DNA of 64,000 nucleotides from Istiophorus platypterus (lineage: Eukaryota > Chordata > Actinopteri > Istiophoriformes > Istiophoridae), in the NCBI GenBank assembly GCA_016859345.1, contig CM029111.1:15396714-15460713 (forward strand). Direction: 5' to 3'. The notes beneath the pieces were generated by a model that made no database searches, had not been told where the DNA came from, and saw nothing but the letters and a program-made list of their open reading frames with translations. Below, in pieces: positions 46,986 through 58,617 of the stretch. Within the stretch, counting starts at the first letter, position 1; the number at the start of each line of letters is the position of its first letter. A program made the translations under genes and the position numbers.

Positions 46986-49900
46986 GCAGCGACTGTCTTG
47001 ATCCTAACAGGAAATGAGACGGTTCGGCCTCCGTGGGTGACTTAGCGGAATCTGAGGGGACGGACGGGAACAGACCAGGGAGCCTGGTCGCTCAGCCCGT
47101 GGTTCCTGAACGGAGCTGCCACACGGCCCCGTAGCCGGGTGCTGGTAGCCGGGCGCCGGGCGCCGTACAATGGACGCGGCCTGATGGTTATGTCCTTGTG
47201 CAAGCTCTCAGCAAGTCGGGGGGATATTAACCTCCCACTGTAACAGCAGTGGCCTGCAAGCTTAGGCGTGGAGGCCATGAGTGACACCTGCTGGAGCTGA
47301 GTGGTTACTGCAGTAGGTGGATCTTCTGGAAGGTCAGACAGGTGCGGGGGGGGGGGGGCAGAAAGAAAAAACAAAAGTGCTTGAAAACCAGACGTGTGTT
47401 CGTTGTATTTTTGGGCGTGAGTCAACCGTTGCAGTATTCACCGGTATATGGAGCCGACGTGACGATAGAGTGATGGAGCGACGGCGAAGGTTACGCTTGG
47501 GGACGGAGATGAATGGAACACAACGGTCAAAGAGGGCGACGGCGTTCTGCTCCTTTCCCGGAGTTTCTTTTCCTTGGCCTCTGCATCTTGAGTTCCCCGC
47601 TCACGCCCCCCCCCCAAAACCCCCCCCCCAAAAACGCAGACCCTCCTTTGTATGTTTTTATTTTTTTTTGTATTTTATTTTTAAGGTGTAGCCGAATATT
47701 TGTGTGTATCAGAGCACCGCCGCAATCATCATTATCGTGATGGCGGCCCCTGCAAAGTGCACTTAAAGTAATTTACATCACTCCAAAGCCGGGACAGGAC
47801 AAATAATTGCCTAGCGACAAGGTAATTCAGCGTGGGCCCGCAGCGGGGAGGGGCCGGCTAATGCTCCGCGTTCTCCGCAGCCCGCGTGCCTTCACACAGG
47901 GATCATTTACCACAACATTAGCCTCCATGCTAGGCGGTTAATCATATGCTTTTGTGTAGGTGTGTCAGGGAACGGAATAATCCGGGATGGCAGGGACTCG
48001 AATCCGCGGCGCGGAAGAAGTCCCGACGCTCGTTTTTTGAAAGCTGTCGCGGGCGAGGAGGGAAACAGCTGTTCGGTGTGTAAAAAATCTCGAGCGTGCG
48101 CGCGGGGTTTCGATCTTTTTTTTCTTTTTCTGTTTTCCTTTTTTTTTTTTGCGTACGCGCACAAACACTTGTGCGGGACGCCGTGGTGTAACCGCGCCGT
48201 GGTGGGAGGAAAGGTCAGAACCCCGATTCACGTCAGAGCAGCCATCTGTTCTCTGAACACCGTGGACCCTCGTGCCACCTGTCCCTGGTTCTAATCCCCC
48301 CCCACACACACACACACACCTCGGCCCTGACCCTGCGGTGAGTGTGGCAGGACCCTTGTCAGCTCCGGCCGAGTTACTTCCCTGCGCGTTTTTCAGTTTG
48401 CCGACGATAAACCGGGGGCGGAAAAACCCAGAAATCGGGTAAAAAGCTGAAATAAAGTTTCCATGTTTGGCTGAGAAACTTGTGACAGACGCTGTTTTGT
48501 TTTTTTGGGGGGGGGGTTTTGAACGCACCTTCAGATCTTAGTGCCTAATTGAGCTTCTTCTAGCGTAGACAAAGCATTCACGTCACGCTGCCAGTCACAA
48601 TTACACAACTCCCCACCTGCAAATCCTAAAAAAGTAACGCATAAGAAATGGCTGAGGTGTCTTAGGTTTGCAGACAAACTCAATAACAAAAAAACAAATG
48701 CCATCTTAATGCGGGGAACCTGCGATGAAATGGGATGATTTATCAAGAGTCACCCTGTAGTAATGACATCTCGTCGAGTGGCCTTGAACCGTTGTCAGAG
48801 CGGCTGATGGAAACGCTCTCTTATTTACGCAGTGGTTTAGAAATCCGCGCAGGACTTGAACGGGAACATAAGTAATGACGCAGCAAAAGCACAATTAGAA
48901 ACCCGAATGGGTTTTTTGACGTGGGTTTATTTATCACGAGTGACTGCATGAATACGCTATGAGACACTGTAACCAACAGCAGAGGGAAGGATCTGTCAAA
49001 TGCTGCTGGAGAAAAGCAGCTGCACCCTTCTGGTGAGGAGCCCCCCCCCCCCCCCCCAACCCCGCTCCGCCTTTATCCCACAAACCCAAAAAATTAAATT
49101 CCCTGCCAACCGTGGTGCCACACGCAGCTGTGATCAGCGCCGCTTCCTTCTGCCCCCCCCAATATCTCCCGACTCTCCACCATCCGTCCCTAAACCATTG
49201 TTGATTTTACGAAATTATGCCCCCCCCCCCCCAAAGCCCTGCAAGTTTTGTGCGCACCTCCCTCGCGTCCCTCTCAGCGAAGCTAGCATCCGAGCTATGC
49301 CACTCATCTCCTCTCAGCTCATCGCGGCTCACCATTTACACCTCCCCCCCACCGCCACCGCTGCCGCCGCCGCCGCCGCCGCCGCCCCCCCCCCCTCTGG
49401 AATCAGCTCCTCCACACTCCAGAGATGCTTGGCTTGCCACATATAAACAGCCCTCACTTTGATCACCCCCCCCCCTTCTTACACAGCTGCCATCTACAAT
49501 ATCCATCCTCTTCTCTTCTCCTAGAAGACACTGTGTCTCCCTCCCCGTCTTTTCTTTATGTTTGCGTGCGTACGCTCATTGAAGTGGGGCTTCCGAAGGT
49601 GGCTAATTAGGAACACGGGGGGACATTAGCCGGCGCGGCGATGATGAGGAGCCGGAGAGAGAGAGGAAGACAGGCAGTGAGGTGGTTGCGCCGGCCAGGA
49701 GCGGCGTGTCTGTCTTCCACGCGTCTTTCTAGTCTTTATTTTCCTCCTTCTCCCTCTGATTCAGTGTGTTGCGAGACTCTAAAGTCCTTTAATTACCAGC
49801 AGCTGCCAGGCATCTACTGAATGCATGAAGAATGGGGGGGGGGCGATGGAGAAGGCATGTTTGATGCCGCGCATTCATCGGCCGATGGAACCGAGCGGCG

Positions 49901-50454
49901 TTTTAGATTGCGGCTCAAGGGAGGGGGGGGGGTCATCATCTTGAGCACTCTTCAGTCCCAGCCCCTGTGAATAGGGTGGTTCACCCCCCCCCTCCCCGTC
50001 TGACCGCGATCCAAAAACATGGATCTGCGGTGATGCTTTCCACTTTCCCTGGCTCTCTCGCCCGCTCTCTCTCTCGCTCTCTCTCCCTTAGCCTGCAACA
50101 ACTCGTGGTCGTTAGATTAGCTCTCTAATCATGCCCGAAAGAGGCTTTTCCATCTCAAAATGTCCCACATCACTCTGCCCCCCCCCCCCGACGCTCCATC
50201 CTCTCCACTCGCTCCCGCCTTCCAGGAGAGGACTGGCGGTTTTGTTGAGATTTGTCGGGATTAGTCACGAGGCTGACTTCGGTCCAGGAGTTGAGATCGG
50301 ACAAGCGATGCGGTGCCAAGGTCAGCAGTTGACCGGGCATAGCGAGTTTCTCAAAGCAGCGCTGTGTGTTAGAAGATTCACGGTTTAGGCCAGAGGAGAA
50401 CGATCGTGGGGATTTTAGTTATGTAATATGCTCGTGTGAAAAAAAAAAAAAAAA

Positions 50455-50760
50455 AATTGTGCTCGGCGCGTCGAGAGAAATCGGCGCCGGTTCGCTGCGC
50501 GGACGGCGGCTCGGGGCTGTCGGTTGTAGCGGGCCCCCAGCGGAGAGTGACTCAGCGGTTCGGGGCCGTTTCGAGCAGGGTAACGCATCACTACGACGCC
50601 AAGACGCCGCCCTGCACCGCACCGGTTTCGGCAGCAGCCTACGCGGCAAGCCTGAACGGCACGGCCGTGCTTCAGGTCGGCGTCGCGGGCTCGGACGCCG
50701 TCCGACGGCATACCAGGCGACGCGTCGGGCGGGGGGGGCGACCGCGGCCTCCTCTTTAGC
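50455..50760. other. CpG-dense, island-like stretch
   Basis: About 300 bases with CG dinucleotides every 5-10 bases and high GC. CpG is usually depleted in vertebrate introns. Open frames exist on both strands here, as expected from GC-rich sequence, and none is recognisable. It could be an unmethylated regulatory element or an internal promoter. Confidence 0.5.
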
Positions 50761-52020
50761 AGGATAGCCTCTGTTTTTGGAACAGGAAACGGGAATTCAT
50801 GATGTCGCCGCCGTTAAAGTCAACTACTTCCCCCCTCGTCTCTGAAAATCAGAGTCAGCCGTTATTATTTGTCCGTTTGTTTTTTATGACCACGACTCGT
50901 CTCTTTAGACTGTTTGTCAACATGACACATTTATCACCGTGGACGATGTCAAACGACCGACCATAAAAAAAACAAGAAAAGAAAAGAAAAGGAAAGAAAA
51001 ACTCCTGCAACGCACCAGTGGCGACAACAATTAGCCCGGCAGCGAGAAATGGCCGCCTCGGCGCCGTCGCGGCCGTCGGGCTCCATGTCTAATGGCCGGC
51101 CCGTCAGCCGCAGCCACCGTTAGCGGTCGCAGCGAGGGGCATCCATCTTCCCAATTGTGCCTAATGAGATATCGATCGGCGGCATGCGGGCCTATCAATA
51201 TTTCCATAGATTCCTCGGACGCGGGGAACGGTGCAGCCTGGTAACATGAAATACTGCGGCAGTAAGTACAGTATGAATGAGCAGGCTACATATAAAACAC
51301 CTGACGACGGCGAAGCAATGTGCGTCTGTTTCTTTCACTCGCTCATAAATTGTCTTTTTGAAACGCTTCCATCCTTCGCGCTGCTGCTTCTTTGGCTTCT
51401 TCCGTCTCCGCTCAGCCCACGCGAGCAGAGCTGTAGCTGGACCCCGAGCCAGAGCATCGGTCTCCTCGTAGATCTTTTCTCTCTCTCTCCCCACCTCCAA
51501 GAGACCGACGCCCCGGGTTCACGTAGACTATATACACGCGTGTGCACATGAGCCTGCGAGTGTGTTTTCCAGTTCGCGTCTCTATGAGTTTACTCGGGCT
51601 GTGGCCGTACTGTGCAGGCGTTACTGTGCAGGCGTTGCCACTGCCGGGGGGGTTGGCGGCGGCGGTGGTGGTGGTGGTGGGGGGGGGGGGGTATGGAGTC
51701 TTCGGCGGCGGATTCGACCCCTGACGTGAACTTTGGGTTTTCAAGCCGAGCCAAACCACAAAGCCCACACATCAGCTTGAGCTGGTGAAGTCGCCCATTT
51801 CCTGTGGTGGTTTGAAATTGAAAAATCCTCTTTTCTACATCTTCTTCTTCTTCTTCTTTTCTTCTCTTCTTTTTTTTGTTAGTCCTTCTTCCCTTCCCTT
51901 TGTGCCTCTTGTGGTCGGCATTTAAATGGATATTCTCATACTTTAGGGATGCAGCAGGAAGAAACAAATTCTCCGAATCACTCAGGACGAGGATGAAAAC
52001 ACTGAGGGGAGGAGGCTGAG

Positions 52021-52106
52021 TGTGTGTGTGGTGTGTGTGTGTGTGTGTGTGTGGTGTGTGTGTGTGTGTGTGTCTGTGTGTGTTTGTTTGTGTGTCTGTG
52101 TGTGTG
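52021..52106. repeat. interrupted (GT)n microsatellite
   Basis: GT units with GGTG, TCTG and TTTG interruptions. Confidence 0.95.
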
Positions 52107-52577
52107 CGTGCACGCCCCGCGGAGCTCCGCTCACCTAATCATTCCTCCTTTCATGTCGGCGAGCCGAAGATCCCAGCGCAGTCAGTCTTCATACGCGTTT
52201 GCATTAACGTGTGTGTCCGCGGCGGCGCCGAATCCCCGGACCGGGCCCCGTTCGGCCAAATCAAATCACGCCAGCGATTCTCCGACGTAATGTGTTAGCA
52301 CTTAAGACTGGTAAATCTTTGTTAAGCGCCATCAAATATTCAATATGCATCTGCTTCATTCTCCGTGTACCTACGTCCTCCCACCCTGCTCCTCCTCACC
52401 CCTCCACCTTCACCGTGCTCCTTCCTCGTCCTTCCTCCTCCATGTGTGATGTTTTTTTGTGGGGTCTCGCTCCGCTGAGGGACGGAAGGTGATTTTTTTT
52501 ATTTTCACATTATAAAAGGCTCCTTCTGTTGTCTCCTCCCGTTTTTTAAACGCGGCGCTCGCAGCCGGAGCTGCAAT

Positions 52578-52623
52578 CTTCCCACATCTTAGGACTTCAG
52601 TGAAAGTCCTAAGATGTGGGAAG
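52578..52623. repeat. perfect 20-bp inverted repeat with 6-base loop
   Basis: The left arm CTTCCCACATCTTAGGACTT (52578-52597) and its exact reverse complement (52604-52623) flank a CAGTGA loop. The stem is too short for a typical vertebrate pre-miRNA. It is followed by a purine-rich GGGAAGG-type tract at 52620-52680. Confidence 0.95.
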
Positions 52624-53364
52624 GAAGAGGGAGGGAAGGGGGAGGGAAGGGAAGATGAGGGGATAGAGGAACAGAAATCCTTCCCTCCCACCTTCCTCTC
52701 CCGCTCCGCCGTCAAGGCCGGGGTGTGCGTGTATGAAACGTGTGAAGGATTAAGTCCAAGGGATCGTATGTTATTATGAACACGTCTCTGTGCGCGTTCA
52801 CATTCGAACGCGCACATTTGCCTGTCCCTTACCGGGGGGGGGGGCAGTATTCCTACGTCGGAGTGTCTATCAAAGCCCGGCACAGCAGAGACCAGCTGTA
52901 ATTGCCTGTCCGGGGGCAACGGAATGAGGAGCCGGCATCGGCGGGAACCGACCCGGAGGTCCGGCCGCCGCCGCCTCCATCGCCGTACATGAGATGTTGG
53001 TTTTTCTATATCAGGTTACATGTACAGCGTCAGGCCTCCTTCTTTTCTCCACCTCAGCTACACTTTGTCTTTATTTACCTGTGTCTGCTTTTTATTTTCC
53101 CATTTTTCGTTTTTTTTTTTTTCCTCCTCTTCCTCCCCCCCCCCCCCCCCCACACCTTACGTGACTGCGTTGAACGCCACCGCTGCCACGCACGGCTGCG
53201 TATCTACCCCCCCACCCCCGACCCGGGGGCGTGACGACGGAAAGCGCAGGCAGCCGTTTTCAGTTTTCAGCATCACGGACAGGGCACGGGGAGCGTAACA
53301 CCCGGGTCGGACGCCGGGGGGGGGGCGTACGCGGTGAAAGAGCTGCGTGCATTTGTGGTGCAGC

Positions 53365-53400
<36 letters not shown>

Positions 53401-54318
53401 TTCTTTTTTGCAACAAAGACATCCAACGTGCGAATCACTTCCTTTTGCGCCTCATATCTCTGCAGCTCCACCAACCACCACCGCCCCCCCCCCCCTCCTT
53501 CCCCACCCCTCAGATATGTGAGTGATGGAAGACAAAGTGTTGCCAGAGCTACTGGGTGAGGGGCCAGGGCCAGACATGGGGGGGGGGGGGCATGAGGAAG
53601 GCAGGATTCTAGTCAACACTCGGTGGCTCGCACTTCAGCTAATGAGAGAGGCAAGAGGTCAGCCTCTAACTACACGGAGATAATGGCCACCTCATGAAAC
53701 CATGGCAACAGCAGCCATTCCACACTCCTCGCCCCCCAACCCCCCCAGCCTCATCTTACCTCACCGCACCTAAATGAGTTTTATTTAAAAAAAAAAAAAA
53801 TCGAGGGAAATCAATGCAGGCTTTTCTGTCAGTTAACGACCGTCCGGGGGTTTTTTTGTATTTTTATTTTTTTTTTTATGCATCTCTCCCGGAGACATGC
53901 ATAAAACATGGCGCCGCGGCCGACACCCGAAAGCGCATTAAGCGATATCGTGGGTGTATGAAAGAAACAGGCCGAATTGCAGACGGGAGACGGACCTTCT
54001 CCGGAGGAAGGTGAGGTGGCTCCGACCCGTTGAGGGGGGAGGGCGGGAGACAAAAGGGACTCGAGGAGACGTGGTTGGGGGGGGGGGGGGGGGGCGATGG
54101 AGTCGAATCTGGGAAACGAAGAAGGCAAAAGAATTAAAAAGAAAATAAATAAAAATCTCACATTTAATGAGTAGTTATACGGTTTTAATGAGTAGGAGGG
54201 AAGTTCCCAAAAATGGAGGAAACCAGATAAATAAATAAAATTATAAAATTATAAAATCCTGCTGCTGTTGCCCCCCCCCAAAGGGAGGTCGCACATATGA
54301 GCGTTAGTATGTGTACAT

Positions 54319-54367
54319 GTGTGTGTGTGCGTGTGTGTGCGTGTGTGTGCGTGTGTGTGCGTGTGCG
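54319..54367. repeat. 10-bp GTGTGTGTGC repeat
   Basis: Four regular copies of a GT-rich decamer. Confidence 0.92.
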
Positions 54368-55893
54368 TTACGTGTTCGTGCCTCCTCATGTGAGTCCGCC
54401 GGATGTGGCCCGAAACCTCTGACAACATAATTACACGCGGAGGCTGCGGATGAAGACGTAGCTTCGAGTCAGTGTGTGTGAGAGTACGTGGTTAAAAGGC
54501 GTGATATGGGCCCTCACACACGCACACACACACACACTCATACACTCACACTCACACACACACACGTGGTTAGCAGCCAGGAGAGAACGGACGGGGGCTA
54601 GCGGCGGCGCGTCAGCGCTACGGACAGCGGCCGACCCGCCGGCGTCCAATTAGAGCCGCCGCCACCAGACAGCCGCTCGGACGGCTGGGTCGGATGAGGA
54701 GAGGGAGTCCGTGGGCGCCAAGGGTCGGCGCGCCGGCGCACGCAGCTTTTAATAAGAGGGAGGAGGCGGCCGAGCTCTAATGAGCGTTTGCGGTGGAACG
54801 GCGGGGGTGGTTGTGCGGTGCTCAGTACCCTGTCCAACCATTAAGATCTCTTATGAGTGAGCGCTGCGTAATTTGCAATAGCTCCGTCTCCGAAGTTACC
54901 CGCGTCGACTGAAGGACATAATTTGGTTGCGCGGTGTTTAGTTGCGGCTCCAAGGGTTAATGGTAACACAGTGTATTAAATTAGCCGCCACCGGCGGCGG
55001 CAGGTGGTTCCGCCGGCGCTTTTTTCCGTGTTTGTGCAGCTACCTGGAGGCTGAGTTCACCTTCGAGTTCACAAAAAGAAAAGAATTCAGATCCGTAACT
55101 TGTAGAAGCCAGATGTTGTGGATGGTGTGTGTGCAGACGCACGACATAAACGTATTTTACCAAGCGTGAGATATTTTGTTGTCGATATTTTATAAAGCTT
55201 TTGACAAAATGGCAAAACTTTTTCTTTTTTTTTCTCACATTATGTCTTCGACGTACCATCTGTTTTACAATCCGAAAACAAAACAAAACAAAAGTCTGGT
55301 AACAACAACACAACTCAGCCAGACTCTGGAGTGAATCGCATTTATAGCTTTAATCAACAGGAAAACAAACAAATCTACATGACTAATAGGGACGAGCAAG
55401 AGCAGAGGAAGCCCGAAGCGTCTGCTGCCATTTTGATAGGCCGTCGGTACCTGGAGACAAAGGTGATGGATCAGTCGTCGGACGACGTTCTCCTCTGTCC
55501 ACTGAGCTCTTATAATCCCCAGGCCGCCCAGTGTAGCGCCGCGTTCCCGCCACGCGTTCCGTCGGCGAAAAGCGAGCCGTTAAGACCCCTTAAATTCCGC
55601 GTTACGTCCTCCCCGCGGCGCCACCGCTGGTTATGGTTTATTCCCTATTACAGCGTTGTTTTCATACCTTTCCTCTACTTTTGGTTTCTCAGTGTTTTCT
55701 TTCCTGTTTACACTTCGCGCCTCTTCTTTTCCTCTTATCTGTGAATTCTTGGAGTAACTTGTGTTTCACTTCCCACTACAACTTCGATAAGGTCTATCTC
55801 AGCTTCATAGTACCTCTGCTCCTCTTACTCGTTGTTATTTATGTTCCCGTCGTGGAACCGATATCACTAACCCCCTTTCTATCTCTGTTTCAG

Positions 55894-56017
55894 CTGCTCT
55901 CAGAGGAACCGGTGTGAGCGCGCGGACGAGCCGTATCGTTTCGCCGCCTCCCTCAACCAGTGCGTGAAGGCCACAGTGTACCCGGACAGCATTGCGGTGT
56001 CGGAGCCCAGCGTGCCC
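55894..56017 (+). CDS. plxna2: plxna2 exon, end of PSI1 and linker to IPT1
   Basis: The first base completes the split Ile codon. The following 41 codons begin CSQRNRCERADEPYRF and end VSEPSVP. They carry the last three PSI1 cysteines (CS, RC and QC) and the entry to the first IPT-like domain. The acceptor is a strong pyrimidine run ending TGTTTCAG at 55893. The donor is CCC|GTAAGT at 56018, a good consensus. A (CA)n tract starts about 20 bases into the next intron. Together with the preceding exon the length is 225 nt, a phase 0-0 module matching the whole PSI1 domain. Confidence 0.92.
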
Positions 56018-56032
56018 GTAAGTTTCGCAAGG

Positions 56033-56063
<31 letters not shown>

Positions 56064-58463
56064 AGAAAAACACCAAACGCCTGGAATCGCTCGCACACAT
56101 CTCAAACAAAGATTTGCTCCCATCTGCATATCCGCTTCCCACGTGCGGCGGCGGAGGATTGTAAATGATCCCCCTCAACATTTTGCTTCGTCTTGATCAC
56201 GGCTGATGCATAAACATTAGGTGGGAAGGTCCCCGAGAGCTCCGCGTAGGCGTTGCAGCGCGCATCCGCTTCGCCCGGTGTGAAGTCGGTCGATGTGCGC
56301 GCCAGGATGCGTGCAGGCAGGCGTGTGGGTGCCGAGGTTGCCCGTTCCGCCGCCCTGGCGCGGCGCTTCCGCATGGACTACGCAACGCAACGCAAGAGCG
56401 TCAGTGGACGGCTCTGCCCGTCCAAGGTCGGCCAAATGCCGCGCGACTCGGACGCTTTAGGCTTTAGCTTCTCGTATATACTCACACTGCTGTATGATCA
56501 GATTATCCAACGCAGAGACAAAAACACATCTTTCAATCCGTGCAGCTTGATTTGCTTTAGGTTTTGGACGTATCAGATTCAGAGACATCTGTTTCCACCC
56601 AGACAAACATCGAAAGCAGCATCGAACACATGAGCTTGTCGTCGATCCGGGGAGGATTCGCAACATACTTTTGCCGAGCATCATTCCCGGAGAGACCGCG
56701 GGCAACAAAACTTGCGGACTGAGATTGTACGATTTTCTGGCAAGAGATGAGGCTTTACAGTTTTTCAGATGTAATATTTTGAGACTGTGGTCCAACAAAA
56801 CAAGTGCTGCTGAGTTGTGCGGTAATGGGATCACTGACAGACATAAGTGGAATTAGGTTATAGATTAACTGAAAGGACTTGGAGGGTTTTTCCTGCATTT
56901 TGGGTGAACTGATCTCACGGAGGCCGTCCGCACCAGAAACGCTCGCCGATTTGCACGGTTTGTAAAAATTCCGCCGAGGCAGGCGGCCATCTCCGTGACA
57001 ACGCGGCCTCCTCACGCGGGCACCGGGTGACGCGGGGAAGGAAAACCATCGGGTTACCTTTATTAGGAACCCTGCCACCAATTAGAGCGGCCGACGCTGC
57101 CAAGCCGCAAAGATGAATAAATAAATGGATAAATAAAACAGCCGCCGCTGCCGTCGTCACCATCAGGGAGGACAAAAGAGAGAAAAGGCTCCACACTCGG
57201 AGACGAGCTCAGTTTGTGTAGCAGCCTCGCTGCGTGTCGCTGAGTTTGTGTGTGTGTTTGTGTGTGTATTTGTGTGCACGCAAGCAAATTTTGAGTGTTT
57301 ATCTCTATATATATATATATACACGTGTGTGTGTTTCTCGGCAGAACGACAAGAGCTAATTAATGTGAGAGGTTACTCGGGGAATTCTGGGTCGAACAAA
57401 AGACATTGATTGCTGTGATCGCTGCAATCAAGGATCTTTCTGACACACCTCGGAGCGCGGCAACACAAACACGGCGGGAGTAAAAACACGGGGGAAGACG
57501 AGAGGTCCTCAGAAAAGGGGAAACAGAAAAGAAGAAAAATAAAAGCAGAGAAATCATCCGTCCCCCTCGACGGGTACCGGAGTGAGCGAGCTAACGAGGG
57601 AGGCGGCGCGGTCGGCCGCCGAGACAGTCAGCATCTCTTGAAAGGCCTGCAGTTAAGCTGCTCAGCTGCCTCGCGCGTCCCAGTAGCCCCGCGGTGTTTA
57701 GCGAGAGGCAGATAAAACAAAGAGAAACTTCAAACGGCGTGGCCCAAAAATAACAGCTAATGGAACAAGGCCGCGAAATGCCACGGTGATAATTATCCGG
57801 GCTGCCTCACTTGGCTGGAGAGCCGGATCACACACCCCGCGCGCCGGACGTGTTTATTTATAGGCAGAGCGGCTGAACGCCGCGGCCCCGGTGTCAAGGC
57901 TCTCCAGAGGAGGACTTCAAACACCTGCGTGTGCGGTACATGGCGTACGAGTTGCACACAGTGCGGGGATACGTGCGTTAGCGCGCGTTCGCATACGTTG
58001 GCGTGCGTCCGCGTGCGCGCGGGTTTTTCCCTTTTCTCTTTGAATGGCATCGCCTGCTCTGGAATCGGAGCTTGAGATCCAGACGCGTTCTTATCGAGGC
58101 GCTTATAACATTTCGAAGACGCAGCAACATTTCTTGGCGCGTGCTGGATGTACGAAGCTTTGCCAGCAGCAGTTTGTCCGTTCTCTTTTCCTTTTTTTCA
58201 TTTTATGTGGAGCTTATTACATTGCTGCATTCGATGTTTTGTTTTTTTTTACATTTTTTTTCCCAGCCTATCATGTCTCATCTTTACCAAAGATGCAAGA
58301 TCTAAAGCTCAATGCATAATTTTTTTTCTTCCCCAGCTTCTTTGCTAATCTAACGCTGCTGAGGCGTCGCGCATCCCGTTTTGATCCACGTTCAAACTGT
58401 AAACAGTAAACTGTCATTTTGTTGTTGTTGTTGTACCCCCCCCCCCCAACTGCACGCGTGCAG
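56018..58463 (+). other. 2.4-kb intron before the IPT1 exon
   Basis: It starts with GTAAGT and a (CA)n tract at 56038-56063. It contains a short TA/GT tract at 57306-57332, a T-rich stretch at 58180-58330, (GTT)n at 58420-58433 and poly-C just before the acceptor. No exon or gene is recognised inside. Confidence 0.7.
58450..58463. promoter_or_regulatory. 14-bp palindrome ending at the splice acceptor
   Basis: CTGCACGCGTGCAG is a perfect palindrome whose last two bases are the acceptor AG of the IPT1 exon. It leaves the acceptor with only a poly-C tract as pyrimidine signal. Confidence 0.8.
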
Positions 58464-58617
58464 CTGCTGGTGAAGGTGAGCGACGTTCCGGACCTCTCCG
58501 CGGGCATCACCTGCTCCTTCGGCAACCTGACGGAGGTGGAGGGGCAGGTCAACGGCAACCAGATACTCTGCGTGTCTCCTGCGGCCAAGGACGTCCCGCT
58601 CATCCCCACCGACCAAG
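58464..58617 (+). CDS. plxna2: plxna2 exon, first IPT-like region
   Basis: The exon has 51 codons plus one base, starting LLVKVSDVPDLSAG and including CSFGNLTEVEGQV and a CVSP motif. This is the atypical first IPT (immunoglobulin-like, plexin, transcription factor) region between PSI1 and PSI2. N-L-T in the GNLTEV segment is a potential N-glycosylation site. The acceptor AG at 58462-58463 is unusual: the pyrimidine tract is a poly-C run, and a 14-bp palindrome ends on the AG itself. The donor is CAAG|GTAGGT at 58618. The final G joins AC of the next exon to make the Asp of the DW motif. Confidence 0.92.

Larger units (their letters stand above)
46708..55893 (+). other. 9.2-kb intron between the two PSI1 exons
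   Basis: No exon is seen inside. Contents: a 10-bp minisatellite 46941-46985, poly-G 47345-47358, several poly-C runs at 49042-49058 and 49219-49233, (CCG)n near 49361-49385, poly-A 50439-50456, CpG-dense sequence 50455-50760 and 51040-51140, GT repeats 52021-52106, a perfect 20-bp hairpin 52578-52623, poly-C 53136-53152, TA/GT 53365-53401, poly-G 54077-54094 and a GTGC-type repeat 54319-54367. It is clearly more CpG-rich than the DNA before 46 kb. Confidence 0.65.
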
